From Candolleomyces eurysporus (taxonomy: Eukaryota > Basidiomycota > Agaricomycetes > Agaricales > Psathyrellaceae), in contig JANBPK010001475.1 of assembly GCA_027579435.1 (NCBI GenBank), positions 1 to 64,000 on the forward strand: DNA of 64,000 bases, in the 5' to 3' direction. Shown piece by piece: positions 10,154-21,767 of the stretch. The notes beneath the pieces are model-generated. The model saw only the letters and a program-made list of their open reading frames with translations. It was not told where the DNA came from and made no database searches. Both the position numbers and the translations under genes were made by a program. The stretch's first letter is position 1; each line of letters starts with the position of its first letter.

Positions 10154-11811
10154 TCAAGCCGGTTCAAGTGTGATGAAATTCGAGTCTTTAAATAATAGTA
10201 TCTTTTCTGACGGTTGCAACTGGCTATGGATGAGGGGTAAAACTTGAGAGATGAGATTACTATCCTGGGCCCAGATGAAATCCAAGAAGGCTGACTGGAG
10301 CCCAGCCTGATCCTTGACTTGCGCTGGCGTCATCCTGCTCTTCGTAATTTGCACGAATCCATCGACAAATTTTTGAGATATGACAGAAGTTCCAGGAAAT
10401 AAACCGATCCCGAAGTGCGATAGTTTGGGTAGAGTGGATTGCTCTGTGAGACGGTCAAGGACCCCGTATGATTCCCCAGTCCCACTGAGTGTTATTCTGA
10501 GTGTGGTGATGTTGGGAATGTGTTGGAATATTTCGATAAACTGCTCCGGTTTCACCGACGGCCAGAGAAGGGAAAGGACTTGCAATTTCGGGCAACGAGC
10601 GATACAGGTAAGGAAGGGCAATTGCGCCCATTCCGGTCGCACGGAGGTGGATGAGTGTTCGTCATGAACCCACAACTCCGCAAGATTTGGGAGCTGCAGC
10701 GCCTGCCACAACTCTACCATCCCGTCAAATTGTCGACCGCCGCCCCATACCTGTATTTGGAACACCAAGAGTTTGGGTAGGGGAATGAGTTGCTTGGAGG
10801 GGGCCGCCGTGGGTGCAAAGCCAACCCCGCTGTTTAATTCAAGACTTTCCAGATTGGGAAAACATGGTAAAACCTCGAGAAAGGTATTGATAGGGATGGG
10901 GGAGAAATCCGGATTTTGGACGGCGTAGTAGAACCGGGTGATTCCTGCCCCACGAACTGGTGAGAGGGAGATAGGAAATCGACAATCAGTGAGTATAAGA
11001 TTACTGAACTGGCTGCCATCCGAGAACATGTCTGGAATATAGTCTTGCCATGTTGAGCGAGGAACATAAATTTCCAGACACTTGAGCTGCTTGATGTGGC
11101 CCTGCGCGGCAGCGAAGGCGTCCCAGCATTCTTTGAAACGGGGTAGATAGAAGAGTGCCGATTCCCATCGGTGAGCCTGGTTGCTCAACAGACGGAGTGC
11201 GTGCTGGTTGCAAGGAGCCTTAGCGGCGAGCATAAAATCGGACTCGCTGTAAGTCTTCACGTCATCTATGACGGCAATAGTAAGGCCGCATGTTTTGGAT
11301 CGTTCCAGCCATATATCCATCAGGTTGAAGCGGCGTCGAGGCTTTACATAGAAGGTAATATTCGTCCAGAGCTCGGGGGTGGCAATGGCAACCCCTCTCC
11401 ACGAACGGCAGATCTGGGTGAAAAGAAGGGCTCCGCGATTTGGGTGGAAGCAGTCACTGATGTCCCAGATCGACGTCGAGAGACATTGGAATGAACGAAC
11501 AAGGTGAAGATATGGGAAAGGAGTTCGGGGTAGATACGCCGAGCGGGGGATAGAAGTGCGCGATGTTCCTTTGCGAGTGCTTTGAGGTCCTCCATCCTAG
11601 CATTAAGCGTGGTGACACCAGCTTGCAGTTGCTGGATCTGTTTCTCCAATAGCTGTATACCATTGTCGATGTTGATGAGGCTTTGCTTGATTGTCTCGGT
11701 TTGCGTCGGGGTGGGGACCCCGTTCGTACCCAGCAAATCTGGGACGGGGGCCGATAAGTCCGGCAAGGGCAGCACCGGGCCCTCGCAACGTGAACAAAGC
11801 AGATTTACCAT
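10154..11811 (-). pseudogene. F-box protein gene with a frameshift after the F-box
   Basis: The first frame runs from ATG 11811 through a coiled coil (DNGIQLLEKQIQQLQ) and F-box (RIYPELLSHIF). The second frame continues with CRSWRGVAIATPELW and the leucine-rich region to the stop at 10154-10156. Together they align along their length with the intact paralogue at 12256-13905 (DIWLERS, AHRWESALF, PRFKECWDAF). The frames switch in about 11444-11482, in the variable linker after HSNVS. No GT-AG pair there would make an intron longer than about 28 nt, so a real frameshift or base-call error is more likely. Otherwise little decayed. Confidence 0.75.
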
Positions 11812-12255
11812 TAGGAAACGCCGTCGAAGGAAGGACAGATGGTGATGGTAGAAGAGGAAATGGAGCGACGGGCACAAGCTCACTGAGCACTGGAAGCTGA
11901 AACCATCTGGATTCGATCTCCGACTCGGCTCTACCGCGATCGGGCGATCAAGTCAAGTGGCCGGGCTTTATGGGTAGCTCATTTTCCAGATACACGCTCG
12001 CTATTTCAACGTCATCGAGGAGACTATCGAAGTATGCTGCACTACCACTTCCTTTGAAAGCTACTAGACAATGTAAAGAAAATACGGGGTAAGTGAACAA
12101 ATGGTCATCGGAACCACTCGTAGTCCTTAGGAAGAGTCCTGGAATAAATGTCGAAATGTCGAACCTCCATCCATGTATACGCCTTCGAATTTATTTTGTG
12201 ACCTCCAATACCCAATCTACACGGTCCATTTGTAGGTCCTGAACAGACGATACGT
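11812..12255. other. Intergenic between two same-strand F-box copies
   Basis: This holds the 5' flank of the 10154-11811 copy and the 3' flank of the 12256-13905 copy. No other gene is seen. Confidence 0.5.
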
Positions 12256-13905
12256 TCAAGCCCGTTCAAGTGTGATGGAGTCTGGGTCGTGGCCTAACCG
12301 GATCCTGTCCGACGTTTGCAAACTGCTTTGAAGGAGGGATAGGACTTCAGTGATGAGAGTGCGTTCGGGAAGTAAGGTATCCAAGGATACATTCTGAAGC
12401 TGAACGTGTCCCTCAGCTGCCCTTGTCATCCTGTTCTTCGCCATTTCCACAAATATCCCGACAAACATTGCTAGTCCGACGCGAAAGCCGGGAAATAAAG
12501 ATATGTGTAGTGTCGACAGTCTGGGGAGAGTGGTTTGCGATCTGAGATGGTCAAGGACTCTACGTGATTGTCCATTCCCAATGAATCCTATTTTAAGCTG
12601 AGTGATGCCTGGAATGTGGCGGAATACTTCAATCAACTGCTCCTGTCGTATCGATGGGGACAGAAGGATAAGGTGTTGCAATTTCGAGCAACGAGTAATG
12701 CAGCTGAGGAAAGGCGAATGGACCCATTCTCGTTGCGGGGGTTCACATTCCACTTTGAGCACCACAAGATTGGGGAGCTGCAAAGCCTGCCAAAGCTCCG
12801 CCATCCCATGCCAGGGTTGATCTGGTTGAGGCAACTGGATTAGCCGGAAGGTAAATAGTTTGGGTAAGGACACAATTCGAGTGAATGGGTTTTTCGCGGG
12901 AGCGAAACTGCCCTCATTCCCTATTTCCAAATGCTCGAGATTGGGGAGACACAGCAGGCCCTCGAGGAAGGTATCTATAGGGATGAGGGAATCAGCCTCG
13001 TCACCAACTCCGAACTCCAACCGGGTAATCTTCTCCCCACAAATTGGAAGGCGGGAGATTGGAAATAGGCAATTAGTGAGGGTAATAGCATTGAGCAGCC
13101 TGCCATCTGAGAATATGTCTGGAATGTAGTCTTGCCAGGTTGAGCGAGTCACGTCAATTTCTAGACGCCTAAGTTGCTTGATGTGGCCTTTTGCAGCAGC
13201 GAAAGCGTCCCAGCACTCTTGAAAACGGGGTAGGTGAAAAAGGGCTGACTGCCATCGGTGAGCCTGGCTGCTCACTAGATGAAGGGCCTGCTGATTGCAG
13301 GGAGTCGTAGCTGCGACCATGAACTCTGCCACGTCGTAGGCGTTGTCATCTAGAATGGCGATAATCAGATTTCGCTCTCCAGATCGCTCTATCCAAATGT
13401 CCATTAGATTGAAGCGACGCCGAGGCTTGACAATAAAGCGAATTATCGTCCAGAGCTCGGGGGTACCGATGGCGACCATTCTCCACGAACTGCAGATGCG
13501 GGTGAGAAGAAGGGGTCCGTGGTCAGGGTCAAAATTATCCTTTATTTCTGACATGTAGTCTCCTTGAAGCTCTAGGAGATTGGAATGAATGAAGAAGGAA
13601 AATATCTCTGAAAGGAGTTCAGGATAGATCCGTCGAGCGGGGGATAGAAGTGCACGATGTTCCTGCGCGAGCGCCTTGAGATCCTCCTTCCTAGTATTTA
13701 GCATGGCGATAACCGCTTGTAGTTGCTGAATCTGCTTCTCCAAGAGTTGTATATCGTTGTCGACGTCGATGAGGCATTGTTTGATTGCCGCGGTCTGCGT
13801 CGACGTAGGGGCGCCGTTCGTACCCAGCAACTCTGGTACGGGGGACGATATGTCCTTCAAGCGTGGTAATTGGATCCCACACAGCGAGCAAAGGAGGTTT
13901 GACAT
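12256..13905 (-). CDS. F-box protein with leucine-rich C-terminal region
   Basis: A single-exon frame of 549 residues starts at ATG 13905. The N-terminus has a CSLC pair (residues 6-9), then a conserved SPVPELLGTNG segment at about 21-31. A coiled coil covers about 40-85, the F-box-like motif RRIYPELLSEIF about 91-102, and CSSWRMVAIGTPELW follows. The rest is leucine-rich. It is the best-preserved member of a second F-box subfamily in the window, to which the loci at 10154, 22161, 24089, 30954 and 31812 belong, so it serves as the reference for judging their damage. Expected role: SCF substrate adaptor, target unknown. Confidence 0.87.
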   Translation of the reverse strand: MSNLLCSLCGIQLPRLKDISSPVPELLGTNGAPTSTQTAAIKQCLIDVDNDIQLLEKQIQQLQAVIAMLNTRKEDLKALAQEHRALLSPARRIYPELLSEIFSFFIHSNLLELQGDYMSEIKDNFDPDHGPLLLTRICSSWRMVAIGTPELWTIIRFIVKPRRRFNLMDIWIERSGERNLIIAILDDNAYDVAEFMVAATTPCNQQALHLVSSQAHRWQSALFHLPRFQECWDAFAAAKGHIKQLRRLEIDVTRSTWQDYIPDIFSDGRLLNAITLTNCLFPISRLPICGEKITRLEFGVGDEADSLIPIDTFLEGLLCLPNLEHLEIGNEGSFAPAKNPFTRIVSLPKLFTFRLIQLPQPDQPWHGMAELWQALQLPNLVVLKVECEPPQREWVHSPFLSCITRCSKLQHLILLSPSIRQEQLIEVFRHIPGITQLKIGFIGNGQSRRVLDHLRSQTTLPRLSTLHISLFPGFRVGLAMFVGIFVEMAKNRMTRAAEGHVQLQNVSLDTLLPERTLITEVLSLLQSSLQTSDRIRLGHDPDSITLERA

Positions 13906-14247
13906 CTAGAAGCGATGTCGATAGAAGGATAGACAGTGATGGTGGAAGATAGGATATGAGCCCGTCGGGACCACGGGCACAAGTTCAAATCATCATTCGA
14001 TCTCCGACCTACAGTAACTCCGAATATCGAAGACTTATCATCGCTCCACTGGCGTCAGTGTTGTTTTTCTAGAAGTCTATGGTATATATACATTGTCGGC
14101 TGGGTATGACGATGCCACTCCTAATAATACATATAATTTATTAGTAAGGGAACGAACTTGGAATGCGTGCGTGCGTGTGTAGCAGCAAAAGATCGCCTAC
14201 GCTCAGCGCAGGCCCCGTGAATGCGAATTCAAAACCAATACCTCCTG
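13906..14247. other. Intergenic, no gene seen
   Basis: This is the 5' region of the F-box gene on the minus strand and the 3' region of the next minus-strand gene. No further feature is recognised. Confidence 0.5.
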
Positions 14248-14610
14248 TCACGATTTCCGTCTCTGACCACTACTCGCACCATTCGCCACTCCCCTACTGA
14301 GGTGATGAGCACTCGAACCGGAACGTCCTTGAGAAGCGTGGGTCGTCACACTAAACTCTTCGAAGTACTGCGCGAGAGCTTGCATGGACGCGTTTCCAGA
14401 CTCGACGGGATTGACTGGAAAGGCGCGCGAGGGATCAAAAGATCCTCCAGAGGCGTCGAATGTTGCGCGGGTGGGGGACATGGGTATCGGTGGGAGGTCG
14501 CTGTAGTTTATGTTTCTTTGCGATGTAGATGACCAGAATGAAGAGGATGGGTGGGGTTGAGAGGTACCCCAGGATTGCGAAGTAAAGGATGACGAGGGCG
14601 TTGATGTCAT
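14248..14610 (-). CDS. Small Ser/Thr/Pro-rich protein, unassigned
   Basis: An uninterrupted frame from ATG 14610 encodes 120 residues. It begins MTSTPSSSFTSQSWG, with a proline-rich centre (DLPPIPMSPTRATFD) and a basic tail. I do not recognise it. A TATA box 82 nt upstream supports this ATG. The same DNA in another frame (inside 14435-14962) encodes a strong hydrophobic helix (ILYFAILGYLSTPPILFILV) followed by KKHKL, typical of a single-pass membrane protein, but lacks an ATG. The real gene might start in that frame and cross over through a splice or a base-call error. The chosen frame is the simpler model. Confidence 0.5.
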   Translation of the reverse strand: MTSTPSSSFTSQSWGTSQPHPSSSFWSSTSQRNINYSDLPPIPMSPTRATFDASGGSFDPSRAFPVNPVESGNASMQALAQYFEEFSVTTHASQGRSGSSAHHLSRGVANGASSGQRRKS

Positions 14611-14691
14611 TTTGAAGGTGCTTGCGAGTGATGAAATGAAACCGAAAGACGATAAGTGAGTGGAGTAGGTGATGTGTCGTTGGATGAGTTA

Positions 14692-14700
14692 ATTTATATA
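14692..14700 (-). promoter_or_regulatory. TATA box for the 14248-14610 gene
   Basis: TATATAAAT on the minus strand lies 82 nt upstream of the ATG at 14610 and is the main reason for accepting that start. Confidence 0.5.
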
Positions 14701-15964
14701 GAACTTCGACGGCCAGACTTCTGACGACCGCCGACAACCAAAGGTATAAAGGTATTAATGTGTAGCTTCTTGACACGAAAAGCTGTAGCGGAGAACTTGG
14801 ATACAAACAATAGTTCTTTGTATACCAAGTTGTCAAAAGCACGAAAGGTGCCGAAACGGAAGAGCGAATGAGAACGTCGTATTGAAGTACGCGCCTGAAG
14901 AATAAGAGAATATGGCGGCACCGACTCGGCGGTAGACAGAAGAGAATGTAACGAAGTGTCACATTCGTGCGTAGCTTGACTTCGCTAGGCTACTATTATA
15001 CTCGAGCATTGTGGTGGTATGGGCATAACGGGTATCGCGAGAGACACGGCATGTCAGTCCAATTCGACCCCTATGTAGACATGGGTTTGTTGCCCGTTTC
15101 CACAGCCTTTTTGTGCTGGTGGCAGGATGTCGTCGAGAACAAGGGATTGTGTGCACTAGTGGGTTTAGAGAACAAGGACATAGAACAATAGCATAGGCCT
15201 GATAGGCTTTGCTTGCCATGTATTGTGGCGTTGTCAAGGCTGATGGCAGTGATAGAGCGCAGAATTCGGAAAAGCTGTCGGAGAAATCGAATCTGCGCAG
15301 GTGCCATGCTGTTCCCAGAGACATCCTTTCAAGATTAATCTGTATACCTCAGGTTCCCAATATAACGCAGACTTGGTTGAATTTCAGATGCGCTTGACGG
15401 TTTCTGCCATGCCATCAGTCGGGGATGGTCCGTGCGCGGCTGACCTAATAGATGCTGTGTTATTGTTGTATTGTCACCATCATCGTCCTCGTCGTCATTC
15501 GCCTCCGGCGACAAACAGCTCCTGCGCACTGACCACCGCGCTTAGGTCTTCCTCATCGTCATCGACGACGCCGAGACCCTGTCATCTTGAATCAATACGA
15601 ATCCTGTCGTTCGACTCCCTGCCGTCATCCCTGCGGCCTGAGGCGCGACTGCGGGCACCACGAACCCAACGCGTCCCATAGAAGTAGCTTCCACCCCTAT
15701 CCGACGACGACCGGAGCAAACAAGCGCGTCGTTGGTGGCGACAACAGCAAGGCACACCAGCGACGACCAGCCTTTTGTTCTCGAAAATCATACCGGTGCC
15801 TATTTGGTCCTTCTTGACCGCGGAGCAGACCTTGTTCTCCACAGCACCTCGAGTATAATTCGCGACGACCCACGAGCCAACGAGGTCATCAAAAGCCATA
15901 ACCATCGTCTATCTGACGTCTGAAGTAGTGTCAATTCAAGTTTGAAGCCAACAGCAAGTAATCA
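14701..15964. other. Divergent intergenic region without a recognised gene
   Basis: This lies between a minus-strand gene and a plus-strand gene, so it carries both promoters. Several short frames overlap on both strands, but none combines an ATG with coding-like composition or splice structure. A CGTCGTC-type low-complexity stretch occurs at about 15475-15575. Confidence 0.45.
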
Positions 15965-18900
15965 ATGACTCTATCGGCTCCCAGCGCTTCAGAGATCACC
16001 AACATCACAAAGGACGAAAAGAGGATGGTCTACAAAGGAAAGGCAACCCATAGATCATGGCCCCAGCTGCCCGCAGAGCTGATCAGGTACGCACTCATGC
16101 ACGTCGCAGCGATCTATGACCTGACGCTCAAAGTTGCAGGCTCATCGCGACCTTTTATCTCCACAACCTCTCGTATACGTCCTACTGTCCTCAAACATGG
16201 GAGGCCCACGAGTTCTGGCAGCAAAGAATGGTGTATGCAGCGGTGCGCGACGGGATAGAGCTGGAGAGGGGCTTAATGTCCGTATGCGAAAGCTGGCATC
16301 GAGCTTGTGAGCCGTCCTTGTTCTAGCGTATGTGTATCATGCTCATCATCCATACAGTGGAAAACCACTTCTTTTGGCAACAATCGGTAAACCTCATCGA
16401 CCCACTGGATCTTTTCGCACCTCATATGGTGGCCGCTCCGCCCAAACCTACCTCGAAACACGGAGGAAGCCAACAGGCGCCGACGGTCAAGATCACATAC
16501 TGGAAACACCTGCGCAACATCCTCTCCTGCAGCTGTATAGTCTGCCGAATCAACCAGCCTCTTACGAATATAGGACTGGGAAATGTCCAGCACAGTGCGT
16601 GATTCCATTCTTACACTGGTCAACATCATATTGATTTCTAATTAACAGCAAGCAACCGGCGTTCGATAATGTATACTCCCTACATTGGGATGATCAACGT
16701 ATGCAGGGATCACGAGAAGCGGAAGACGGCGTTTTGCGGCCTTTGTCTACGGGAGAGTCCCAACTTTGACACAGGCACCCTCGGGATGTTTGGGGGGTTC
16801 GGGATAGGTATGGGGCCGGGCATGACTCCTCAAGCGCACACACATGCACTCGGACAGCTCATGATGAGTATAGCATGTTTGGACAACGAAGACGAAGATA
16901 CCTGGCCGAATGTGGAGGCGACGTGCAAGAACTGTCGGTTGGAGTGGTTGTGGAGGAAAGCATGGACACAGCCGATTGACAGAGAAGCGATTGGAGGTCC
17001 CCCCTGCACCGGGTCCACGCGGCCAACCTTCCTCCCCATCCCCCATCTGCAGACCTTGTTGCAGAACACACCCGACTGGGAAACTCGGCATACGCTAGAA
17101 GGGTTCGTTGAGATGGCCGAGGGCACAATCCCCGACGTGCTTAGCCTCGCCAGGGAGAAGTGGTGGCTGAGGAAGTTCACCAAGCTGGGTGATATGATGA
17201 TGCAAGCCGTTGCGGCGAGGCGGTGGGTGAACGGAGGTGGAGAGAGTGCAACAGCCCCGAGTCGGTCAACTCATCACGAACCGCAACAGCAACAGCAACA
17301 GCAACTCGATCTTCGGGGTGTGTATCAGATCGAACACCGGAAAGAGGAGGAAGAGGAAGAAGCATCACCGGAAGAGGTGCAGAAGCACGGGGAAGAGGAG
17401 AAAGCTCAGTTGGCGATGGATTTGGAATTGGCTGTGCGGCTTGAGAAGGAGGACAGGGACAGGGAGGAGGGCGAGTACGTGCAACGGCCGAAGCAACCAC
17501 CGCCACCGTTACCAACTCGACAAACGAATCGGGCGCGCACGCCTAGCCCTCCTGCAGAGAGAGTCTCGGAAAACACCTACGAGCCCCCACTTACCATCCA
17601 ATTCGCTTCGGATACCTATTCATCCTCTCCACGGACGACGATCACAGCCGCAACTCTGGAAGATGCAGATCTCGAGCGATTTGATGACAGAGATGAAGTA
17701 CTTTCACAAGCTGATGACCTATCAGAAGAAGAGGAGGAAGAAGAGGAAGAGGAAGAAGACACCTCAATATTGCAGACAGAAGAGAACAGCGTACGCGAAC
17801 TGGCTCTGGGTGACTGGGCCAGGGCGAGGATCTTGGATGGGTATTGGGTCAGTCCAGCGGATGTATGGTATGGGTATGATAAGGTGTACAAGGGAAGTGG
17901 GATGGGTGCCGACCACAAGATGAATCTTTACCCCGACACCGCTACCACCTCGTCTACCCCTGGTGAGGAAGGAGGAGGCAGGAGGCAGGATAAGAGGAAG
18001 GAAGGCTGGACATTGGCTGTGCATCCCTGTCCGTGGACTATCGAGGCTGGCGGGCAGACGTCCGCCTCTGACCTCCGCAATGGGGAGCAGGAAGAGTCGC
18101 ATCCTCATTGGGAGACAGTGGTATCTCAGGCCCCACCGACCTTCGCTCTGTGCGAACAGGCATACCAAGTTCATCAGAAGCAGCTCCGACAGATTCTGCT
18201 GCCTGCTATGCGGAATGTTGTCAGGAAGATCGTGATGGATTGCGGCGTCGCGGCACTCCCCAAGGACGAAAACGACAATGGTGACAGAGCAAGGGCGTCG
18301 TCGGTTTCGTCCTCTGAGGGCTCGAATAGGAAGAGAAAACGAACGCCTACTGGTACTCGCAGGAAGAGCAGCGGTCCAAACGATCCTGCGGTCATCGCCT
18401 CGAGAATGACAATCGAGGAGGTCGTGAAGATTATGAGGGAGGAGGAAGGAGTTTGGTTCGAGGGTGTTGATTGGGTGGAGAGGAAGCGGAATGAGCGGGA
18501 GGCGGCTGCTAAGAGGAAGAGGAGTGTGCCTATACCTCTTTCCGAAGCTGTCTCTGGTGGCTCGCCGAATCCCTATCCTGACAACCTCGAAAACCCCAAC
18601 AATGGCCACGGTCCGACGACCACAGAAGAATCGCCGCCCAAGAAACGGAGAAAGACGAAGGATGGTGAAGACTCGAGACCATTCGGAGGTGCTGGTGCCA
18701 GCCAAACGACTGCCCTTCCGAGCTCAACCTCAACGTCGCCAAATGGTTCTGAGGGTGTGGAAGAAGACGTCACTTCAAGTGGGAGTGGGACTAGCCCAGT
18801 TTTGTCAACGTCGACGCTGCAAACGACACCATCTCCTCCTCCTAGTACTGTCACTGCCGAAGATGGGGATCAGAAAGGCGATGCTCAGGAGGATGAAGAC

Positions 18901-20127
18901 GGGGATGAATTTGTCGATGTTGAGGAAGAGGAGAAGCGGATCCGGATTCCAGTGGCACCTGTCCTCGAACGTCCCAGGTTGTTGAGGCCAATACCGTACA
19001 TTCCGTTGACGGTGTCGAATATGCCGCAGTACACGTTGCGGGCGTTGGAAATGGTGAGCAGCCCTTTCTTGCCTTTCTTCTGTGCTTCTCTTTATACATC
19101 TCGGTATCGCGGGCTCACTGTTAACGATATGCATCCTTCATCTCTTTTCACCTATCCATTCCGACTATCTGGCTAATCAACGCGGTCATTCTTTCTATTC
19201 TAGTCTTGGCGAGAAGCTTGTACGCCACTCTACCAGTGTCGATGCCGGATCTGCGAGAGGGCAGTCATGACTGTTGCTGCAGCCAATGCTAATGCTAGTG
19301 CCAACGGACACGGTCGAAGACGGTCTTCAGCTGCAGCGGAGACGCAGAAGCCACAACAGCAACAGCAACAGCAACCACAACCACAACAAACGCAGACTGC
19401 ACCTCCTTCTCATCCACCCCCGCCACTACCTACGCGTCCTCCTCCAGGTGTTCCTGTTCAGCATGCCCAGCAGAAGATTCCGGCGATTAGGTTGAGGCCT
19501 GTCGCTGCTCCCAAGGCTGAGCTGCCTCAGCGCCAGCAGGCCGAGAGGCAAGAGGAAGAAGAGGAGGAGGAAGAGACCTTGTCGAGGGAACAAGTTGTAG
19601 TGAGGGAAGTGGAAGTGAGCGACGAGTATGATGATGAGGAGTTTGAGAGACTCATTGACGAGAGGGACTTGGATCTGGACGATAACGATGATCTGAATGA
19701 ATTTGACGGGCAGTATGAACAGGTCCCGTATGGATATGGGGACGCGGACGATGACGAGGTCGTGGAGATCGATCTGGACTCGGAGGGAGTTGAGGCTGCG
19801 TTCGAGGCGACGAAGGTGACTACGGCGAATGTGGGTGGTGTACCTTGCACGCCCACGAAAAGGACTGCGGCTGCTACGACAACCTCTGTGACCAGTCCAA
19901 CGCGGACTGCGAGAAAACGGTCGTGTGATGAAGAGGAGTTGGAGCTGGATCACGAGGGGCGTACGGTCTCTATTAGGAGTGTTTCGGCGGGCTCTGAGGA
20001 TCTGGGAAATGATGTTTTGGCCCCATCAGAGGCAAAGTACGGTGCGCCTACTCCTAGGTCTCCCACACCTCCCAAGAGGCAGAAAATGGCTGGCGAGGAA
20101 GCGTTGTCGGGGAATTCAAGAGGGTAG
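15965..20127 (+). CDS. Large F-box protein with Cys-rich module, polyQ and acidic tracts
   Basis: Five exons (15965-16086, 16140-16306, 16358-16594, 16649-19053, 19204-20127) give 1284 residues, all junctions in frame. An F-box-like motif (LPAELIRLIATFYL) at about 36-50 spans intron 1. A Cys-rich segment follows (SCSCIVCRINQP, then CRDHEKRKTAFCGLCLRE), probably zinc binding. The rest is low complexity: two Q tracts, E/D runs, several basic nuclear-localisation-like clusters (KKRRKTKD, RKRKRTPTGTRRK) and a CRCRICERA motif across the last junction. This architecture recurs in agaricomycete F-box proteins, from memory. It is unrelated in detail to the leucine-rich F-box genes around it. Likely nuclear; partner unknown. 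Confidence 0.8.
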
Positions 20128-20777
20128 AATTGATGTGTGGACTCTCTTAGACTCTCTCTTTCTTTCTTGTATATGGAGCCTTTTCATTCCCTCTCTTCGC
20201 CTTTCTCTTCTTGACCCAATTTACACATATCCGAATGTCGTTCACTGTTCACTTTTCCCTCCTCGTGCCACGCATTTGACGTGTCTATTCGCTTCCTGTT
20301 TTTCCTCATTCTTATTTCCCTTTCGTTCGGAGAATTGATGAATCATTGTATAATATATACTCACTCAACAGAAAAGTAGAGCGAACGTATGCAATTTTGG
20401 AACTCGATATATAGAATTGTATGATGAGTGCAATGTATATGAATGTCATGAGATTACATCATGTCCATGTGTCTGGGAGATGCTGAGTGTTTGTAGTGTA
20501 GGGATGAAAACGAAAACGAATGTCAGGGTTATATGATTGGATATATAGGGCGCTCCGAGTGAGGGTCCGCCCAAAGCGCCGTACGTACACAAACCGGTCG
20601 AATCGGCGAGGTTCAAAAGCAGGCAATACATGCAAGGCTCAAGCATTTTGCGGGATGCATGGGCGATGCAGCGATGGAATCATCCCTGGTGCATGCATAA
20701 ACGGGAAAGAGGCTGATACAGTGGTGCTGACAGATCCGAGGAGGTCCGGAGAGGTCGAGCCGTGAGTGAGTTCTTCA
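20128..20777. other. Intergenic between convergent genes
   Basis: This holds the 3' ends of the F-box gene and of the CFEM gene. It begins with a pyrimidine-rich 3' UTR-like stretch at about 20140-20330. No gene is seen. Confidence 0.5.
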
Positions 20778-21548
20778 TTACAGAACGAGAAGGCCCGAGA
20801 GCGCGGCCAGCATGACCGTGATTACACACCCGAAGAGTGGGGTGCTAGTGGAGTCAAAGAACCGAGCTGCGGAAGGTGCTGCAGCGCTGGATGCGGTGTT
20901 TTGCGATGGAGACGTCTCGCTGGTGGTTGCTGATGAGGTCGTCGTTGATGAAGACGTCGTACCCGTGGTACTAGTTGTGGAGATGGTGGGGAATGATAAC
21001 GAGGGGCTGGAGGATGCGAGGTTGCAGAATTGCTGCGCTAGGGACTCTGCACTTGGAAGCTCGTCCTGTGAGCATTGGGAGGCGACGCAGGATTGCAGCT
21101 CGCTTGGGAATTGGCGGCTGAAATCGCGGTTCATTCGTGAGTCCCGAGTAAAAATTCACGGTGAAAGAATGATACATACTTTACGCAGAAGCAGTTTACT
21201 TCCACTACACTGGTGCAGTTTGAAGCTGCTACGCTTAGCGCTAAACAATTCGATACTGCAATAACGCGTTGGGCATCATCGTTCTTCACATTCAAGAGCC
21301 GTGACAAACTCACCACAAGCTGAATATCCACTCAAGCTGGGAAATTGGGCACTACTTGTTGTAGTCGGGATAGTACTGCTACCACTTGACGACGTCCCTG
21401 ACGTCGTTAGACTGCCTCCAGAGGATGTAGTAGAGCCGGCTGTGGGCAGTGACAGTGTTGGCGGGGTGATTGGCGGCCCAGTGGCCTGGCCGTGTCCAAG
21501 GAGGGCAGATTGCAGGACGAGCAGCAGAGTGAATGGAATAGCAAACAT
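20778..21548 (-). CDS. CFEM-domain GPI-anchored cell-surface protein
   Basis: Three exons (21548-21314, 21255-21180, 21117-20778) give 216 residues. ATG 21548 is chosen because it starts a clean signal peptide (MFAIPFTLLLVLQSALL...QA); an upstream ATG at 21665 would bury it. A Ser/Thr/Pro-rich spacer is followed by a CFEM domain at about 75-140 with eight cysteines in the expected order (ACVSNC, ASNC, NCFC, QSC, SQC, QFC); it is completed only when both introns are removed. A second Ser/Thr region and a hydrophobic tail (LFGCVITVMLAALSGLLVL) indicate a GPI anchor. CFEM proteins act at the fungal wall, some in haem uptake or host interaction. Confidence 0.88.
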
Positions 21549-21677
21549 CGCCAGGAATATGGTCGTGGTGGAGTGGATCCAAGAAGCGACCTGGGCTGCT
21601 CGGTGATATTTGGCCGGAAACGGGGTCTCGGTGCTACCATGACGAATAGGTAAGCTGACGGCCAAATACTGACATCA

Positions 21678-21762
21678 GGGCACATGGTGTAGTTGGTTAT
21701 CACGCTCGCTTAGCATGCCTGTGATTTGCGAGAGGTGTTGGGTTCAATTCCCAATGTGTCCA
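21678..21762 (+). tRNA. tRNA-Ala (anticodon AGC) with an 11-nt intron
   Basis: The acceptor arms GGGCACA and TGTGTCC pair, including G3-U70, the alanine identity pair, with discriminator A at 21762. The anticodon stem CTCGC/GCGAG encloses TTAGCA, and the 11-nt intron (TGCCTGTGATT) follows position 37, the standard eukaryotic nuclear site. The T arm is TTGGG-TTCAATT-CCCAA. A box (TGGTGTAGTTGG) and B box (GGTTCAATTCC) are present. Mature length is 74 nt. Confidence 0.95.
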
Positions 21763-21767
21763 TTTTT
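21763..21767 (+). terminator. RNA polymerase III terminator of tRNA-Ala
   Basis: A run of five T residues starts directly after the discriminator base. Confidence 0.75.

Noticed and set aside
11450..11485. A 28-nt intron to rescue the frameshifted F-box gene
   Set aside because: Too short for splicing and without a branch point; a frameshift is simpler.
15335..15905. Several open frames on both strands before the large F-box gene
   Set aside because: Low-complexity CGTCGTC-type sequence keeps many frames open; none has supporting signals.
21549..21665. Longer N-terminus for the CFEM protein from an upstream ATG
   Set aside because: It would place the signal peptide internally. The ATG at 21548 gives a normal secretory start.
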